Source of the DNA: Poa pratensis
Taxonomy: Eukaryota; Streptophyta; Magnoliopsida; Poales; Poaceae
DNA: 64,000 nucleotides
Reading direction: 5' to 3'
Assembly: GCA_947311845.1 (NCBI GenBank)
Contig: CAMZMU010000035.1
Coordinates: 1,259,761-1,323,760 of the forward strand
Shown piece after piece: positions 33,544 through 44,010 of the stretch. Every line of letters starts with the position of its first letter. The first letter of the stretch is position 1. Position numbers and translations under genes: made by a program. Under the pieces are notes generated by a model that did not search any database, had not been told where the DNA came from, and worked only from the letters and a program-made list of their open reading frames with translations.

Positions 33544-33749
33544 TGTTAGCTCCCAAATTCAAGAACTTCATTTGCAAATCTCAAAAACGTGTGAACGTAA
33601 GGCGGAATTATTACCTATTTGCACAGCAGATATATTATCTGCAAGAAAAAGGGCTAAATCTTTCAATCCGGATGTTGCAGAATGGGAAAAAAGCTAACCT
33701 CTTTGTGTGCTTGGCATAGACAGCTCGTGTTCTTCTTCAGTGCCGCCAT
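33544..33749 (-). pseudogene. Fragment of a secreted cysteine-rich peptide gene (exon 1 and part of the intron)
   Basis: Minus-strand sequence similar to 43683-43944. The ATG at 33749 begins MAALKKNTSCLC, then jumps straight to QAHKE and the donor GTTAGC. Compared with the paralogue at 43.9 kb the hydrophobic core of the signal peptide, about 18 codons, is deleted. The intron is cut by the CACTA end at 33543 and the mature-peptide exon is missing. A TATA-like TATATAAA lies upstream near 33810. Confidence 0.75.
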
Positions 33750-33819
33750 GATGTGCACGAGGGTTAGCTGCACGGATAGTTCTTTCTTGTCATTGTGATA
33801 TGTTGTCTCTTTATATAGA

Positions 33820-33985
33820 CATGAACCTGTGTATGCCTAGGAATACCAATTAAACGTTTATTTGATTAATTATTATTTGCATGCTATGGATAGGTGGATA
33901 GCTACGTACCACTACGAACTAAAAGATATGGATAAGTGGATAGTTACGTAGCTTTTATATCTTCTGTATGGATAAGTGGATAGTC
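33820..33985 (-). promoter_or_regulatory. Upstream region with repeated GGATAAGTGGATAG motif
   Basis: Three imperfect copies of TATGGATAAGTGGATAG plus TACGTA-type ends occur upstream of the peptide-gene fragment. A related stretch occurs at 54554-54670. They may be promoter repeats or a transposon remnant. No factor-binding site is claimed. Confidence 0.35.
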
Positions 33986-34615
33986 GCCCTACTTTTTCCC
34001 GCCCGATTTTCAAAACAGGACAAATAGGAAAACATTTCCATGCGTCCCGAGATTTCACCGTGGATTCACTTTTCCGCGAGCCGTAGCTTTTGGATGCGAG
34101 ATCTGATGGAGTTGATCCGGTGGCGCTGGAAATCCCTCCAAAAGTTAGGGTTCGATACACTTGTGTTTTTCCGGAGACGGTCTTTTTAGCACTAGGGGAG
34201 ATTTTATTAACACTCGTGAGGCCACAACCCGCAAGGAAATTTCCGGCCCCAGAAAACGTCCTCTAGGCCCCCGAACGGGCCCCGCGAGATCGTACCGACA
34301 AAAAGATACAGGGATTCGTCCCGTATCCACGGAGCGTCTCCGGGGGTCCTCGTTTAGATATATCTAGGAAATATTTGTGAACCATCATTTCTTGTGGCAC
34401 CTCGAAATAAAACTCCCTCCCATTTTCTTTTTTTCCCGCCCAATTTTCGACCGGTTTTGGGACGGTTCCGTGGGAGGCGCAACATGAGCAGGACACCGTC
34501 CTCCAATTTTCCCCAATCGAAACATCTACCGACCCAGCGAGGGAGCTCAATCAGAGAGCTGAGAGCACCGATCGAATCAGAGCAGGAGGATGAGGGGGCA
34601 GTAGCTGGAGCATAC

Positions 34616-34870
34616 CCTGCGGCCCTGGACACGAGGACCTGGTCGGAGAAGGCGGAGGTGCCGGAGCTCGACGACGAGGAGTTGGCCGCGGCGTCCTCCG
34701 CCGCCTGCTGCAGCCACGATACCGCCGACGAAGCCGTAGCCATCTCCGCGGATCCTGAATAGACTCGCCGGGGTCCGAGCTAGGGCTTAGCATAGCGGCG
34801 GCGAATCGGTCGGGAGAGCGGAGGATTTTTTTTTCTTCTTCTGTAGAGTATTTTATTTATGAGAAGGAAT
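34616..34870 (-). pseudogene. Captured first exon of an unrecognised host gene
   Basis: On the minus strand a leader with GCCCTAGCTCGG precedes an ATG at 34743 that opens MATASSAVSWLQQAAEDAA, a serine-rich stretch and a candidate donor at 34615 (GTATGC). This looks like a genuine first exon of about 42 codons. No matching downstream exon was found in the window, so it is probably a gene fragment moved here. Family unknown. Confidence 0.35.
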
Positions 34871-34940
34871 TTCTTGTTGGAGAAGAAGACGACAACGACG
34901 GGTTGGAGAAGGAAGGGAAGATGGGCCGGGCCGGGCCGGA

Positions 34941-34966
34941 GCTATCAAGGTGGCCAAGCACAGGGC
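34941..34966 (-). repeat. Short copy of the peptide-gene signal exon
   Basis: Twenty-five bases here match 36051-36075 inside exon 1 of the cysteine-rich peptide gene on the same strand. It is a remnant left at the edge of the duplicated segment that starts near 35005. Confidence 0.55.
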
Positions 34967-35004
34967 AGAATTTTCTCAAATGGCATTTGACGGCTACTCT
35001 CAGG

Positions 35005-36115
35005 TTAAAAAAAATATCAATATTAAATATCTACAATGCTAAACAAAGATACCGTGAAAACATAGGCGATGGGTCTGCTGATCTTCATTTGGTATTGTAG
35101 TGGGGTCCGTTTTGCCACACAGTTCAATGGTGCGATGACATGTGGGACCGCCATTTCATATGTCATTGGTTTCATTTTTTAAGGCTTTCTCAAGACACCC
35201 TTGTCTCTTCATAACTCGCTTTCTTTTTTTGAAGATTATTCAGAAATTATTTCGTTGGTAAAATGATCAATAATTTTCTTCCGCTTTCATATACTATCAA
35301 AATTGGTTTATCGACTATACTATACTACATTCATGAATATTCCATTATTAATCACGTTCATATCCATCGAAAGTAAATGAAAAGGGCAAATGAGTTTAGA
35401 AGGGTGATTTCAAGTCGTTATGATTATTAAGCTCAAATAACTTGAGGTGGTCGTTAGTAGAATTAGAACTTTAAACAAGCCTTCCAGCGGTGGCAATGTA
35501 GACACAGACGTAATATAAAACAAATTCAATATAACAATCGAGCAATAAAATAGCAATAACATTGTCATACCCAAATAGAAACACTGACACTAAAACACAA
35601 TTAATTCATAATGTTAGTAAACGTTTTTATTGGATCCAAATTTGTATAAAATCTAGTGCATACATACGTTTTCAACGCATAGATCTGAATAACACACATG
35701 ACATCCTTGATTAATTATTTCATCATCAATTCAACGACGTTCAGCTCGGGGGGGGGGGGGGGGGCAGCAGCATGATGACTTCCCTATGAGGCCATTGTCT
35801 ATCACCGTGCAGTATGCACTCGAGTTCTTCCCACACAATCGCCTGCAGAGCTCCATGTCACAGGCCGGAGCCAGGGTTGACGGGAAGCACCTATCTCCTT
35901 CTGCGGAACATGCAAAACAAGACATAATGCACTATGTACGTACGTTAGGGAGTGTGACTCAATGTATTGCAAGATACATTTGAAATGAAGAAAACATACC
36001 AAATACCCCTCTATATATCCCGTCGCATGAGGAGATGATGGTGGCCATAACTATCAAGGTGGCCAAGCACAGGGCGCTCATGCTCTTCTTTGAGATCGCC
36101 ATGAGCGATGGACAC
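35005..36115. repeat. Duplicated segment A (peptide gene plus 3' flank)
   Basis: This segment is collinear with 37254-38510. The shared parts include the AAATATCTACAATG start, the GGGTCTGCTGATCTTCATTTGG phrase, a GTCGTTATGATTATTAAGCTC phrase and the two-exon peptide gene. The copies differ by many substitutions and small indels, so the duplication is not recent. Confidence 0.8.
35731..36102 (-). CDS. Secreted cysteine-rich (defensin-like) peptide, copy A
   Basis: Two minus-strand exons, 36000-36102 and 35731-35900, joined by a 99-base GT-AG intron, give 90 residues. Exon 1 codes a signal peptide (MAISKKSMSALCLATLIVMA...). The mature part has eight cysteines with spacing C-8-C-4-C-3-C-7-C-12-CCC and includes ACDMELCRRLCGK. 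An intron after the signal peptide is usual for plant defensin-like genes, but a terminal CCC is not the classic defensin pattern. Such peptides are usually secreted and antimicrobial or signalling; the role here is not shown. The last codons run through a 17-base homopolymer (35748-35764), so the C-terminus is uncertain. A B3 pseudogene begins only about 20 bases upstream of the ATG and no TATA box is visible, so expression is doubtful. Confidence 0.7.
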
Positions 36116-36788
36116 AGCTCACACTACTTTCACCCCTTTCCCACATGGGAAACGTAATTTTCTGATCTCCACGCTATTGTCGAACACCTGCATGCACGCC
36201 ACGGGAACATCAAGATGGAAGAGCAGTCCCCGGCACACTGCCAGCGCCCCTCGTGATCTCTCCCCTGCGAGCTGCTATGCTGGAATACGATCAGCTGCCC
36301 CGTCGGCCGCAAGAGAGAAGAAACATATGTCTAAACAACGCTACCATGACCGCAGGCCAGGAACACCGAAGCCAGGAAGGCCGAGTGGTCGGATTTGTCC
36401 CGACGACCAAGTTCCGCCGTAGCTTCAAGCGCGAGGTCACTGGGAGCCCCTCCAGCCATTGAAGATACCTGGTACGTTCCGTGAGTACATCATGGCGACC
36501 TAAATCATGCTCGGCAATACAGCCGGTGACACGTGGACTGTGCAACTGGTCAAGTGGAAGGAGTGGATGCTCATCGACAACGGGTGGGCTGACTTTGCTC
36601 GTGCAAACGGAATTGCCCAAGGCGACATGCTGATCTTCACCCAATTCGTTGGCTCCCCGACGGAAGAGGCGATCTTTGCCAGCAGTAGCTGGCAGAAACA
36701 AGTGATCTGCATTCCCCGTCATTTTGAACCGAAAAATGGCATTGCGCTGGCCATTTTTGAACTGTATTACTGTGGCGTGCAACTATAA
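36115..36788 (+). pseudogene. B3-domain (REM-like) transcription factor fragment
   Basis: Between 36456 and 36788 one frame reads LKIPGTFREYIMAT, then a TAA stop at 36501-36503, then GDTWTVQLVKWKEWMLIDNGW and ANGIAQGDMLIF. These are the start, core and GD-containing strands of a plant B3 DNA-binding domain. Upstream (36330-36455) another frame reads FVPTTKFRRSFKREV, possibly the end of a preceding B3 unit. The in-frame stop and frame changes show it is not functional. It lies exactly between the two duplicated peptide-gene segments. Confidence 0.7.
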
Positions 36789-37253
36789 TGTTATTATCCA
36801 ATTATGAGTTTACTGCTTTCTGCAACAGTGTTGATGGTGTCGGCACAAGGTTCGCCTGCCCCTGCTAGTTAAGCTCATGTGATGGGAGAACAATTTTTTT
36901 TGGAGAAGCCTATAGGGGGTGCGAAGCCCACACCATTGAGCCATAAAAAATGACAAAGGATAAGCCTATAGGAGGTTTCCCTCGAGGCCGATGGTCTAGC
37001 TCCGTGTGCGATGTGCGCCGCCTCCGCTGGGAAGGGGACGACGACAGCGCGCTTGCGCTACTACGGGAGCTGGAGGCAAGGCTCCTCGGTGCATCTGCGG
37101 GTCGGCGCGCGGCTCCAGGAGGCAGTGCTCGCCACGTCGAGGCACGGCTCGGCAGCCCCGCACAAATATATGAGAATATGCTCCCTTCTTTCTTTTCGAC
37201 ATATGAGTCTTATAAATTTTGTTGTAAGTCAGCTTTTTAAAATCTGACCGAGT
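36789..37253. other. Spacer with a GC-rich gene fragment
   Basis: After an AT-rich stretch with two AAGCCTATAGG phrases (about 36907 and 36962), an open frame at 36950-37240 contains the leucine/glutamate-rich ALALLRELEARLLG. It could be part of a captured coding exon, but no family is recognised. Confidence 0.3.
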
Positions 37254-37840
37254 ATATTAAAAAAATATCAAATATCTACAATGACAAACAAAGATACCCT
37301 GAAAACATACCGATGGGTCTGCTGATCTTCATTTGGTATTGTAGTGGGGTCTGGTTTTCCACACCGTTCAATGGTGCGATGACATGTGGGTTTCGTTTTT
37401 TCAAGGATTTCTCCAGACACCTTTGTCTCTTCGTAAATCTCTTTCTTTCTGAAGATTCTTGTTAGAAATTATTTCGCTCGTTGAATGATCAATAAATTTC
37501 TTCCTCTTTCATATACTATCAGAATCGGTTTATCGACTATACTATACTAGACTATACTATATTATACTATACTACATTGTTGAATATTCCATTAACTTAC
37601 ATATTAACCTTGTTCACATCAATGGTACCTAAATGAAAATTGAAAAGGAGCTTAGAAGGGTGATTTCAAGTCGTTATGATTATTAAGCTCAAGTAACTTG
37701 AGGTGGTCGTTAGTAGAATTAGAGCTTTAAACTAGCCTTCTAGCAGGGGCAATGTAGACACAGATGCAATATAAAACAAATTAATTCATAATGTTAGTCA
37801 AGGCGTTTTTATTGGATCTGAATTTGTATAAAATCTAGTA

Positions 37841-37905
37841 CATACATACATACATACATACATACATACATACATACATACATACATACATACATACATA
37901 CATAC
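37841..37905. repeat. (CATA)n microsatellite
   Basis: About 16 perfect CATA units. The matching place in segment A (about 35660) has only two, so the repeat grew after duplication. Confidence 0.95.
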
Positions 37906-38098
37906 TTTTTCAACACATAGATCTGAAGGAGACGTGGAAATTTTTAAACCTCTATTGAGATGAAGGAGACCTGGAAATTTTCACGGAGAGAAAGATTTGT
38001 CTTTTATTAGAAAAAAAAGCTATGAGAAAGCTCACTCCCCTAAACGTGAGGGTGCATATTATATATGCATGCATCAAACCACTATGATGCATGCCACA

Positions 38099-38508
38099 TC
38101 ATGTCTTCATCATTTCATTAAAGATTAGAAGGTGAGGGTCCGGAGCAAGGTGCCTCGGATGGAGCGGGCGGCAGCAGGAGGATATCCCCATCGGTTGTTC
38201 CTCTAACATGTAGCACTGTGCAGTTGAATCCTTCCCGCACAATCGCTTACAAATTTCATGTCGCAGGTCAAAGTCGGTGTAGGCGGAAAGCATTTCTCTC
38301 CATCTACATGCAAAAAAAAACAATAGACTAAATATATTCTCTCTTCGATAGAAAAAACATGTGAAATTGAGTTACTAAATATGGAATAATGAAGTAGTGA
38401 GGGTACTAGAACTTCCCGTGTCTGCGTGGCCACATGTGAAGAGAACCGTTGCCATGACCATGAGGGAACCAAGCACCAAACACTCATGTTCCTCTTGAAG
38501 ATTGCCAT
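38099..38508 (-). pseudogene. Secreted cysteine-rich peptide, copy B (frameshifted)
   Basis: A minus-strand paralogue of the gene at 35731-36102. Exon 1 opens MAIFKRNMSV at 38508, but its signal core (LMVMATVLFTCGHA) lies in another frame, so a small indel broke it. Exon 2 starts GEKCFPPTPTLTCDM in one frame and continues CKRLCGKDSTAQC in another, consistent with loss of one base between CDM and the next cysteine. Two independent frameshifts make it a pseudogene. The cysteine order still matches copy A, so divergence happened after the peptide plan was fixed. Confidence 0.75.
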
Positions 38509-38510
38509 CA

Positions 38511-39280
38511 GGATACTTATAGAATTAGCTAGTCCCTAAAAAAATTAATTTTCTTTTCTACCTCTTATTTGATTGATGTAGTGTTGAGTCTTGCCTCATG
38601 GTATATATATGGAGACAAAGGAATGTGGATATATATGGAATCAATCAATGCTAATATCTATCAGAGGAGCATTATTACAATTGATTACATTGTATATATC
38701 CATTCTCTGAGGTTTGAATTCAAATGATAATGCTCATACCAACTAAATGGCGACAATTTTCTTTATATGATAAATTAGTATGGTATTTAATCCTTAATTA
38801 TTAAAAAAATCTTTTTACATTGCAATAACCTTTTATGTGATCTTGACCAGTAGTTTCTACACACAAAAAATTGATTAACAGAAATAACAAAGATACTTAT
38901 TTATGGACTTTGCTTAACATTGAACAGTACATACTTAGGTGTAGGTACCTATTAGTAGTTTCCTCCACCATCCCGTTCCATGCATACCTTCTATCGTAAT
39001 CCGAATGCATACATGCATATAAGAAAAGAAAGTTTACATCATCAAGATTCTCTCTAATTCAAAAAAAAAACACTCTTCAGCGAGTTATCCGATTTATCAT
39101 GTTTTTCACAACTAAATCGGTCGCGAAGAGATATTCGAAACTAGATCTCATGTTGATATGTTTTGATAATATTTTGGGGTTAAAAGTTACCAACCCGTGG
39201 TATGCAAGTTACTAGACTAATTATAAATAGTTACTAGTTTCAAAAGTATATGTTATTCAGAACGTTTTGGCGACTTCTTT
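38511..39280. other. AT-rich intergenic DNA
   Basis: No gene or known element seen. The first 100 bases would be the promoter of peptide copy B. A GGTATATATATGG stretch lies near 38600. Confidence 0.4.
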
Positions 39281-39496
39281 GGTAACTACATCAACGCCAA
39301 GTTGGTAAATATTTACTCAACACCTTGGTAAGTACATCATCACCATGTTGGTAACTATTTACTAGACACCATAGTGACTATATCAACACCATGTTGATAA
39401 CTATTTACTCAACACCATGGTAATTAACTACATTGAAATCATGTTGTTAACCATTTACTCAACACCATGGCAACTACATCGTCACCATGTTGGCAG
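39281..39496. repeat. Minisatellite with about 46-bp unit, four to five copies
   Basis: Imperfect tandem units of the type CACCATGTTGGTAACTATTTACTCAA...CATGGTAACTACATC. Unit length varies between 45 and 50 bases. No coding meaning is apparent. Confidence 0.75.
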
Positions 39497-40915
39497 CTTT
39501 ACCAGAACGGTCAGCTCGATACATCTACCACAACAACTGAGGATATCACAATGCGAAATCAGGAAATAAGACGGTGTATAGCGGTAGGAAAAAAAAAGCT
39601 AGGCATCATGTATAAATGGGATGAGTAGCATCTAATGGATAGAAGCTTCTAAGCACATCCCAAATGGTAATGAGTATGAAAAAAATGTTGATGTTCTAGT
39701 GCTCGATGGTGGTGGTGCGCTCTTGTGACCCTGACATCGGCACGAAGAAGGATAGGTTCAACATGTTGAGCAGCCCATGCCTGATGTGGAGCAGCTCCTA
39801 CTTGCTGCTCTCGGCACCGCAACGGCTTCCCGAGGATGCGGTGGCGATGTGACTCCCTTGCCGATCACGCGTAGGATAGCCGGTGCCATGGGTTGTTCTG
39901 AACGAGCCTGAGGCGTGGTAGTGGAAGAGGTTGCCAACATCGATGCGGCCTCATCGTCGTGTCCATTATCACCGCATGATTTCCGCGGTGTCCTCGGTAG
40001 CGAAGGAACCAGAGCCAAGATAATGGAAGGGGTTATTTTTGGCGCCATACCCCATCATTTTTCTGGTGGTGCATGGCAACCTCCCCAAGATGTCAGCTCA
40101 ATGAAGAAGCTAGAGTGACACAAACGAAGGAGGCAAAAGGGAGGACATCGCTGGTGGCCGTCGAGCCACCCACCTAGTGAAGGCGGCCCATGTTGGGTAT
40201 CCCATCCCGCCCCAATCCAGTACCATACCCTCTCCCAAGTATTCACCCCTCGTCGGGATGCGAGCCATGGTGGAGCACAACTATGGAATATATCGGTCCC
40301 TCTGGCAGCCACGATGTCGCCTCCGTGCCCATGTGTTGTCGATTCCCACTTGCACCCCCTCCCCTATGAGAGATAGTGTTGTGTGCCCACCTCTCACGGC
40401 GGCGGCACGGGAGATCCTGGGCGGCCCACGAGAGGGGCGGGGTAGTGCTGATCGGGTCGTGCAGAGATACCGCGATGGAGGTGCGGTGGCGGTCTTGTTT
40501 CATGATGAGATGGAGGAGGAAGAAAGGGAGGCAACGTTAGGAAAACAGGGGAAGCATCTGGACCGCGGGCATCTGGACCGCGGGTGCAAAATCGGACGAC
40601 GTTTAGCACGTTCGAGCATAAGGATTGTTTCAGAACGTTTTACAAATAAAAATCAGTTTTTCATTATAGATGAGACAAAGAAACATAAAAGAATAGGAGC
40701 TTCTTGGTGCACATGGGATTATAATTTAGCACCCGCCAAAACCATCCGATCAAAATACGACTATCTCTCTCTAACCCACTTGGTTCCACCATCCTCTGAT
40801 GCTTCTGATGGCCCTCCCGCCATTCTCCCCTGTGCCGCCTTCTTCACAAATCTCGATCTCACGCGGGATACCAGCGCTCGTACCACAGACTACTTCAAGG
40901 TTTCATGGTCTCGTG
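39497..40915. other. GC-rich intergenic DNA without supported gene
   Basis: Open frames on both strands at 39758-40500 are long only because of base composition. One frame at 40177-41166 runs across the boundary of the hAT element at 40916 and shows no domain, so it is not taken as a gene. A phrase near 40255 (GGATGCGAG...GAGCACAAC) recurs near 12518. Confidence 0.4.
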
Positions 40916-41614
40916 TAGGGATGAAAGCGGAACGGAAACTTCCGACTTTTCGGCAGAAAACACAAATGAAATGGAAATATGGAAACGAAAACGTAATTTT
41001 GAGGAATGGAAACTTTTATACGGAACGGCGTATTCCGGCGGAACGACCTTGGAGACGGAAATTCTGTTTTGGTAATACGAAACTTTCCAAAAAAAATGCT
41101 ACGCAATGCTTTTCGAATCCAGCAATTCTAGCGGGAACATTTAGCCACAACCCAATATCTGATTAAAAAAGAAAAGGATCAAAATCGAATATGTTAGGCC
41201 CTATGTACTCGCATATCATCTCCCACTCGAGTTGTTCCCAGTTTGCCATTTCATTGTTGCGTGCACTAGGGTTAGCGAGGATAGTAGGTATTTTTAATGT
41301 TGCCAAAGTTCATGAATTATGCACATTATGTTACATAATCATGATATCTCCTTATATTTTGTTTCATCTTAGAAACTAGACAAGTTTGTGATTTGCTTTA
41401 GTTTTCATGCATTATTGAAGGGGTCTCTTGGTTCCGGCAAACATCTGCTTACTATTCCGTGTCCGCACTGTATTCGGTATGTATTTGTTTCTGACAATAT
41501 TTGTTTCCATATTTGTTTCCAGTCTTTTTGTATTCGTTTTCCACTTCCGCAAAAATATGAAAACACATGTGGCACCACCCAGTTTCGTCCGTATCAGCTC
41601 CATTTTCATCCCTA
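40916..41614. mobile_element. Non-autonomous hAT element
   Basis: A 699-bp element with ends TAGGGATGAAA and TTTCATCCCTA, typical of plant Ac/Tip-like hAT ends. It is flanked by degenerate 8-bp repeats GTCTCGTG and GTCTCATT (six of eight match). Subterminal regions are rich in GGAAAC/CGGAA on one side and GTTTCC/TTCCG on the other, which fits inverted transposase-binding motifs. No transposase is coded. Confidence 0.78.
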
Positions 41615-42257
41615 GTCTCATTAGTTCACTTGACCACTCTCTGAAAAACATGGTGGTACAAACTAAGCAACGCTATAACATGATTTATTTTAAAGGCAAG
41701 TTCTATGTTTCTCTAATCAACAATTGCATTGAAAAACGAGGCGGGTCTTGTATGCCCCTCACGTTTATCGCAGAAAAACCTAAGCGGGTGGGTTTATACA
41801 TACGGTTTTAGGTCAAAACGAATGCGATAGTGCAAGAATCAACCCAATCGGATGCTCGAGGGGTGACAGAGGGCCCACAGCAGGGGTTCCCACTAGCCGC
41901 CTCGTTGCCTCGAGGTACATTAGATCGTCTCCTCGAGTTTGTCTCTCGCTGGTACTTTTCGTCTTCAGAAAATAGGAACGTCATTTTCCCCGATTTAACT
42001 GGGTTCTAAAAGGTTTCTAAAAATAAAAATACAAAAATGAGATTTCTTCCCTTACAGAAATAGATAACAAAATAATAAAATTCGTGGAAAATTCCATAAA
42101 GCAATAAAGACATTAATAATCATTAAAATATTAATATCATAAAAGTCAAAAGGCATAGGTACGTTTTAGACCTATCGGTAATAGAACATTTCACTTTAAT
42201 TAAGGATATAGGTACGACAACAATGTTGATTTTTTTATATACAATTAGATATTTTCC
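41615..42257. other. Intergenic DNA
   Basis: No gene or element is recognised. Short open frames only, with an AT-rich part at 42000-42250. Confidence 0.35.
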
Positions 42258-42427
42258 CCCTCGATACCCAAACAATGTAAGAGCTAAGTAATACTCATAT
42301 TTGATGGGATGATGAGGACGGAAATAGAACTACATGAAAATTCCCTCGATACCCTAACAATGTAAGAGCTAAGTAATACTCAATATTTGATGGGATAATG
42401 AGGACATAAATAGAACAACATGAAAAG
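42258..42427. repeat. Tandem duplication, 85-bp period, two copies
   Basis: CCCTCGATACCC(T)AACAATG...GATGAGGAC...CATGAAAA occurs at 42258 and again at 42343 with a few differences. A simple local duplication. Confidence 0.85.
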
Positions 42428-42679
42428 TGTAATAAGACTTATGTGTTCCGTCAAACTGAAAACATGTATATCTACCAAAGAAACAATAAACTTGTGATAC
42501 GTAGCAACGCAAGCTTTGAGAATTTTTCTTAAATCTTCATTGCTTTCCTACACCAATAAAGATACACAACGGGAGTAACGAAAGCTTCCATTTCAAAAAA
42601 AATCATAAAATTTGTACAACAATTGTCACAAGTACAATGAATTACCAAAACGCTGGTTTTCAAAGTTTTGCAATAAATA

Positions 42680-43400
42680 GGTAGTTTTTTTTCCAGGAAC
42701 ACCCGAGAAGGCACGTCTTTTTCTTTATATATAGAAGATAGATTTGCTCCAGTTTATGAGGGAGACCGGACTCAAAAACTATACAGAACCCACACGACTC
42801 CTCTAGGTTAACAAAACACATCCACATAAGACTCCCTAAACCAACCACCGCCAAGAATGGCGAAGGGTCGAGACACACAATCAAGAGACCGCGTCACAAC
42901 CGGAGCAAAGCACCTCAGAAGCACGAAACCAACTCCAAGAAGACACAAGTCGACGTACCGCGCACCCATTTAGCACCTAAAAGTAGTCGGCAAATCCCGG
43001 ACCCGAGGAAGGCGGCTGCTACGAAATGCCGTCTCCAGTGTACATAGCGCTCTGGAGGCCCACACTCTCAAAAGTGGCCAGCAACGACTCCAGTTTCTAT
43101 CTGGGGACTCCACAAGAAACCTCTACAACGAGGAGACTACGGCATGGAGCTGCCGTTGTCTGATCCAGCCAAGTGGATCAAGGGTTTCCCACGGTTCTCG
43201 GGATGGGGGGAAAATGAATAGGGCCTCAACAACGCCTCCAAGGAGGTGACGGCGCCCACATGCGTCGCCATCATCAGCATCCGCAGGGATTTCTCCCAGC
43301 CCTTCCGTCGACCCCTGTCCAAAGAAGCAAACCAGAGCACAACCAGCAACCTCACCTGGAGCACAACCATAATCTTGGCTGGAATCGATAAAAGCATCCG
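42680..43400. mobile_element. GC-rich dispersed repeat with CGCCTCCAAGGAGGTGACGG motif
   Basis: Purine-rich GC sequence with phrases such as GGCCTCAACAACGCCTCC and AAGGAGGTGACGGCGCC. A related arrangement (CAACGCCCCCAAGAGGGTAA) occurs at 57645-58310 on the same strand. Both look like retroposon or LINE-related non-coding DNA common in wheat. Boundaries and class are uncertain. Confidence 0.4.
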
Positions 43401-43473
43401 TGATAAAGTACCAAAATGATATGCTTATATTATTGGCTTCCCTCTAATTATATCATCATTTCTTCAAGGGCGT

Positions 43474-43944
43474 TTAACTAACGGGACAACAACAGTTGGA
43501 ATTGTCATTGCAGAAGGCTCTGGGGACCGGCGGCTTGCCGTCCCCGGCGCAGAACCGTTTGCACCGCTTGTGGGTGCAGTTTGGAAAATAGTTGGAGTAG
43601 CACGATGCGGGCACGGGAAAAGAAGCAGGCTGATGATCTGTCTGCATACATACATGAAAACGATCAATATATGGGATAATCGTGTTAGCTCCCAAACTCA
43701 AGAACTTTATTTTCAAATCTCAAAAACAGAATGACTATTTATTACATATATATGTGTGTGGTAGAGATATATAATCTGCAATAAAAAAATGGGCTAAATC
43801 TTCTGATCTCGGCGTTGTAAAATAGCAAAAAAATTAACTAACCTCATGGTGTGCATGGCATGAGGAGAGAAGAATGGTGGCCATGACCACCATGAGGGCG
43901 GCCACGAAGCACAGGGAGCTCGTGTTCTTCTGCAGGGTCGCCAT
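43474..43944 (-). CDS. Secreted cysteine-rich (defensin-like) peptide, copy C, intact
   Basis: Two minus-strand exons, 43843-43944 (34 codons) and 43474-43641 (55 codons plus stop), give 89 residues. The intron has GT-AG ends and is phase 0. Exon 1 is a clear signal peptide: a basic start MATLQKN, then a hydrophobic core FVAALMVVMATILL ending SSCHA. The mature peptide has eight cysteines, spacing C-7-C-4-C-3-C-12-C-5-CCC, including NCTHKRCKRFC and ending NCCCPVS. The first four spacings match copy A within one residue, so they are one family with a divergent second half. The product is probably exported to the apoplast with four disulfides; defence or signalling is an inference. A TATA box lies about 52 bases upstream. 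No lesions seen. Confidence 0.78.
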
Positions 43945-43995
43945 GATGTGCAGGAGGGCTAGCTGCACGTACACTTCTTTCTTGATTTGTTGTCT

Positions 43996-44005
43996 GTTTA
44001 TATAG
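43996..44005 (-). promoter_or_regulatory. TATA box of peptide gene copy C
   Basis: The minus strand reads CTATATAAAC, ending 52 bases before the ATG at 43944. That leaves room for a leader of roughly 25 bases. The same phrase precedes the fragment copy near 33810, so it was part of the ancestral promoter. Confidence 0.65.
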
Positions 44006-44010
44006 ACACT

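Larger units (their letters stand above)
37254..38510. repeat. Duplicated segment B (peptide pseudogene plus 3' flank)
   Basis: Collinear with 35005-36115, with a CATA microsatellite expansion (37841-37905) and about 170 extra bases around 37930-38100. The gene it carries is the frameshifted copy B. Confidence 0.8.

Noticed and set aside
40177..41166. Open frame of 329 codons on the plus strand
   Set aside because: It crosses the left end of a hAT element, has no recognisable domain, and its first half lies in GC-rich DNA open in several frames.
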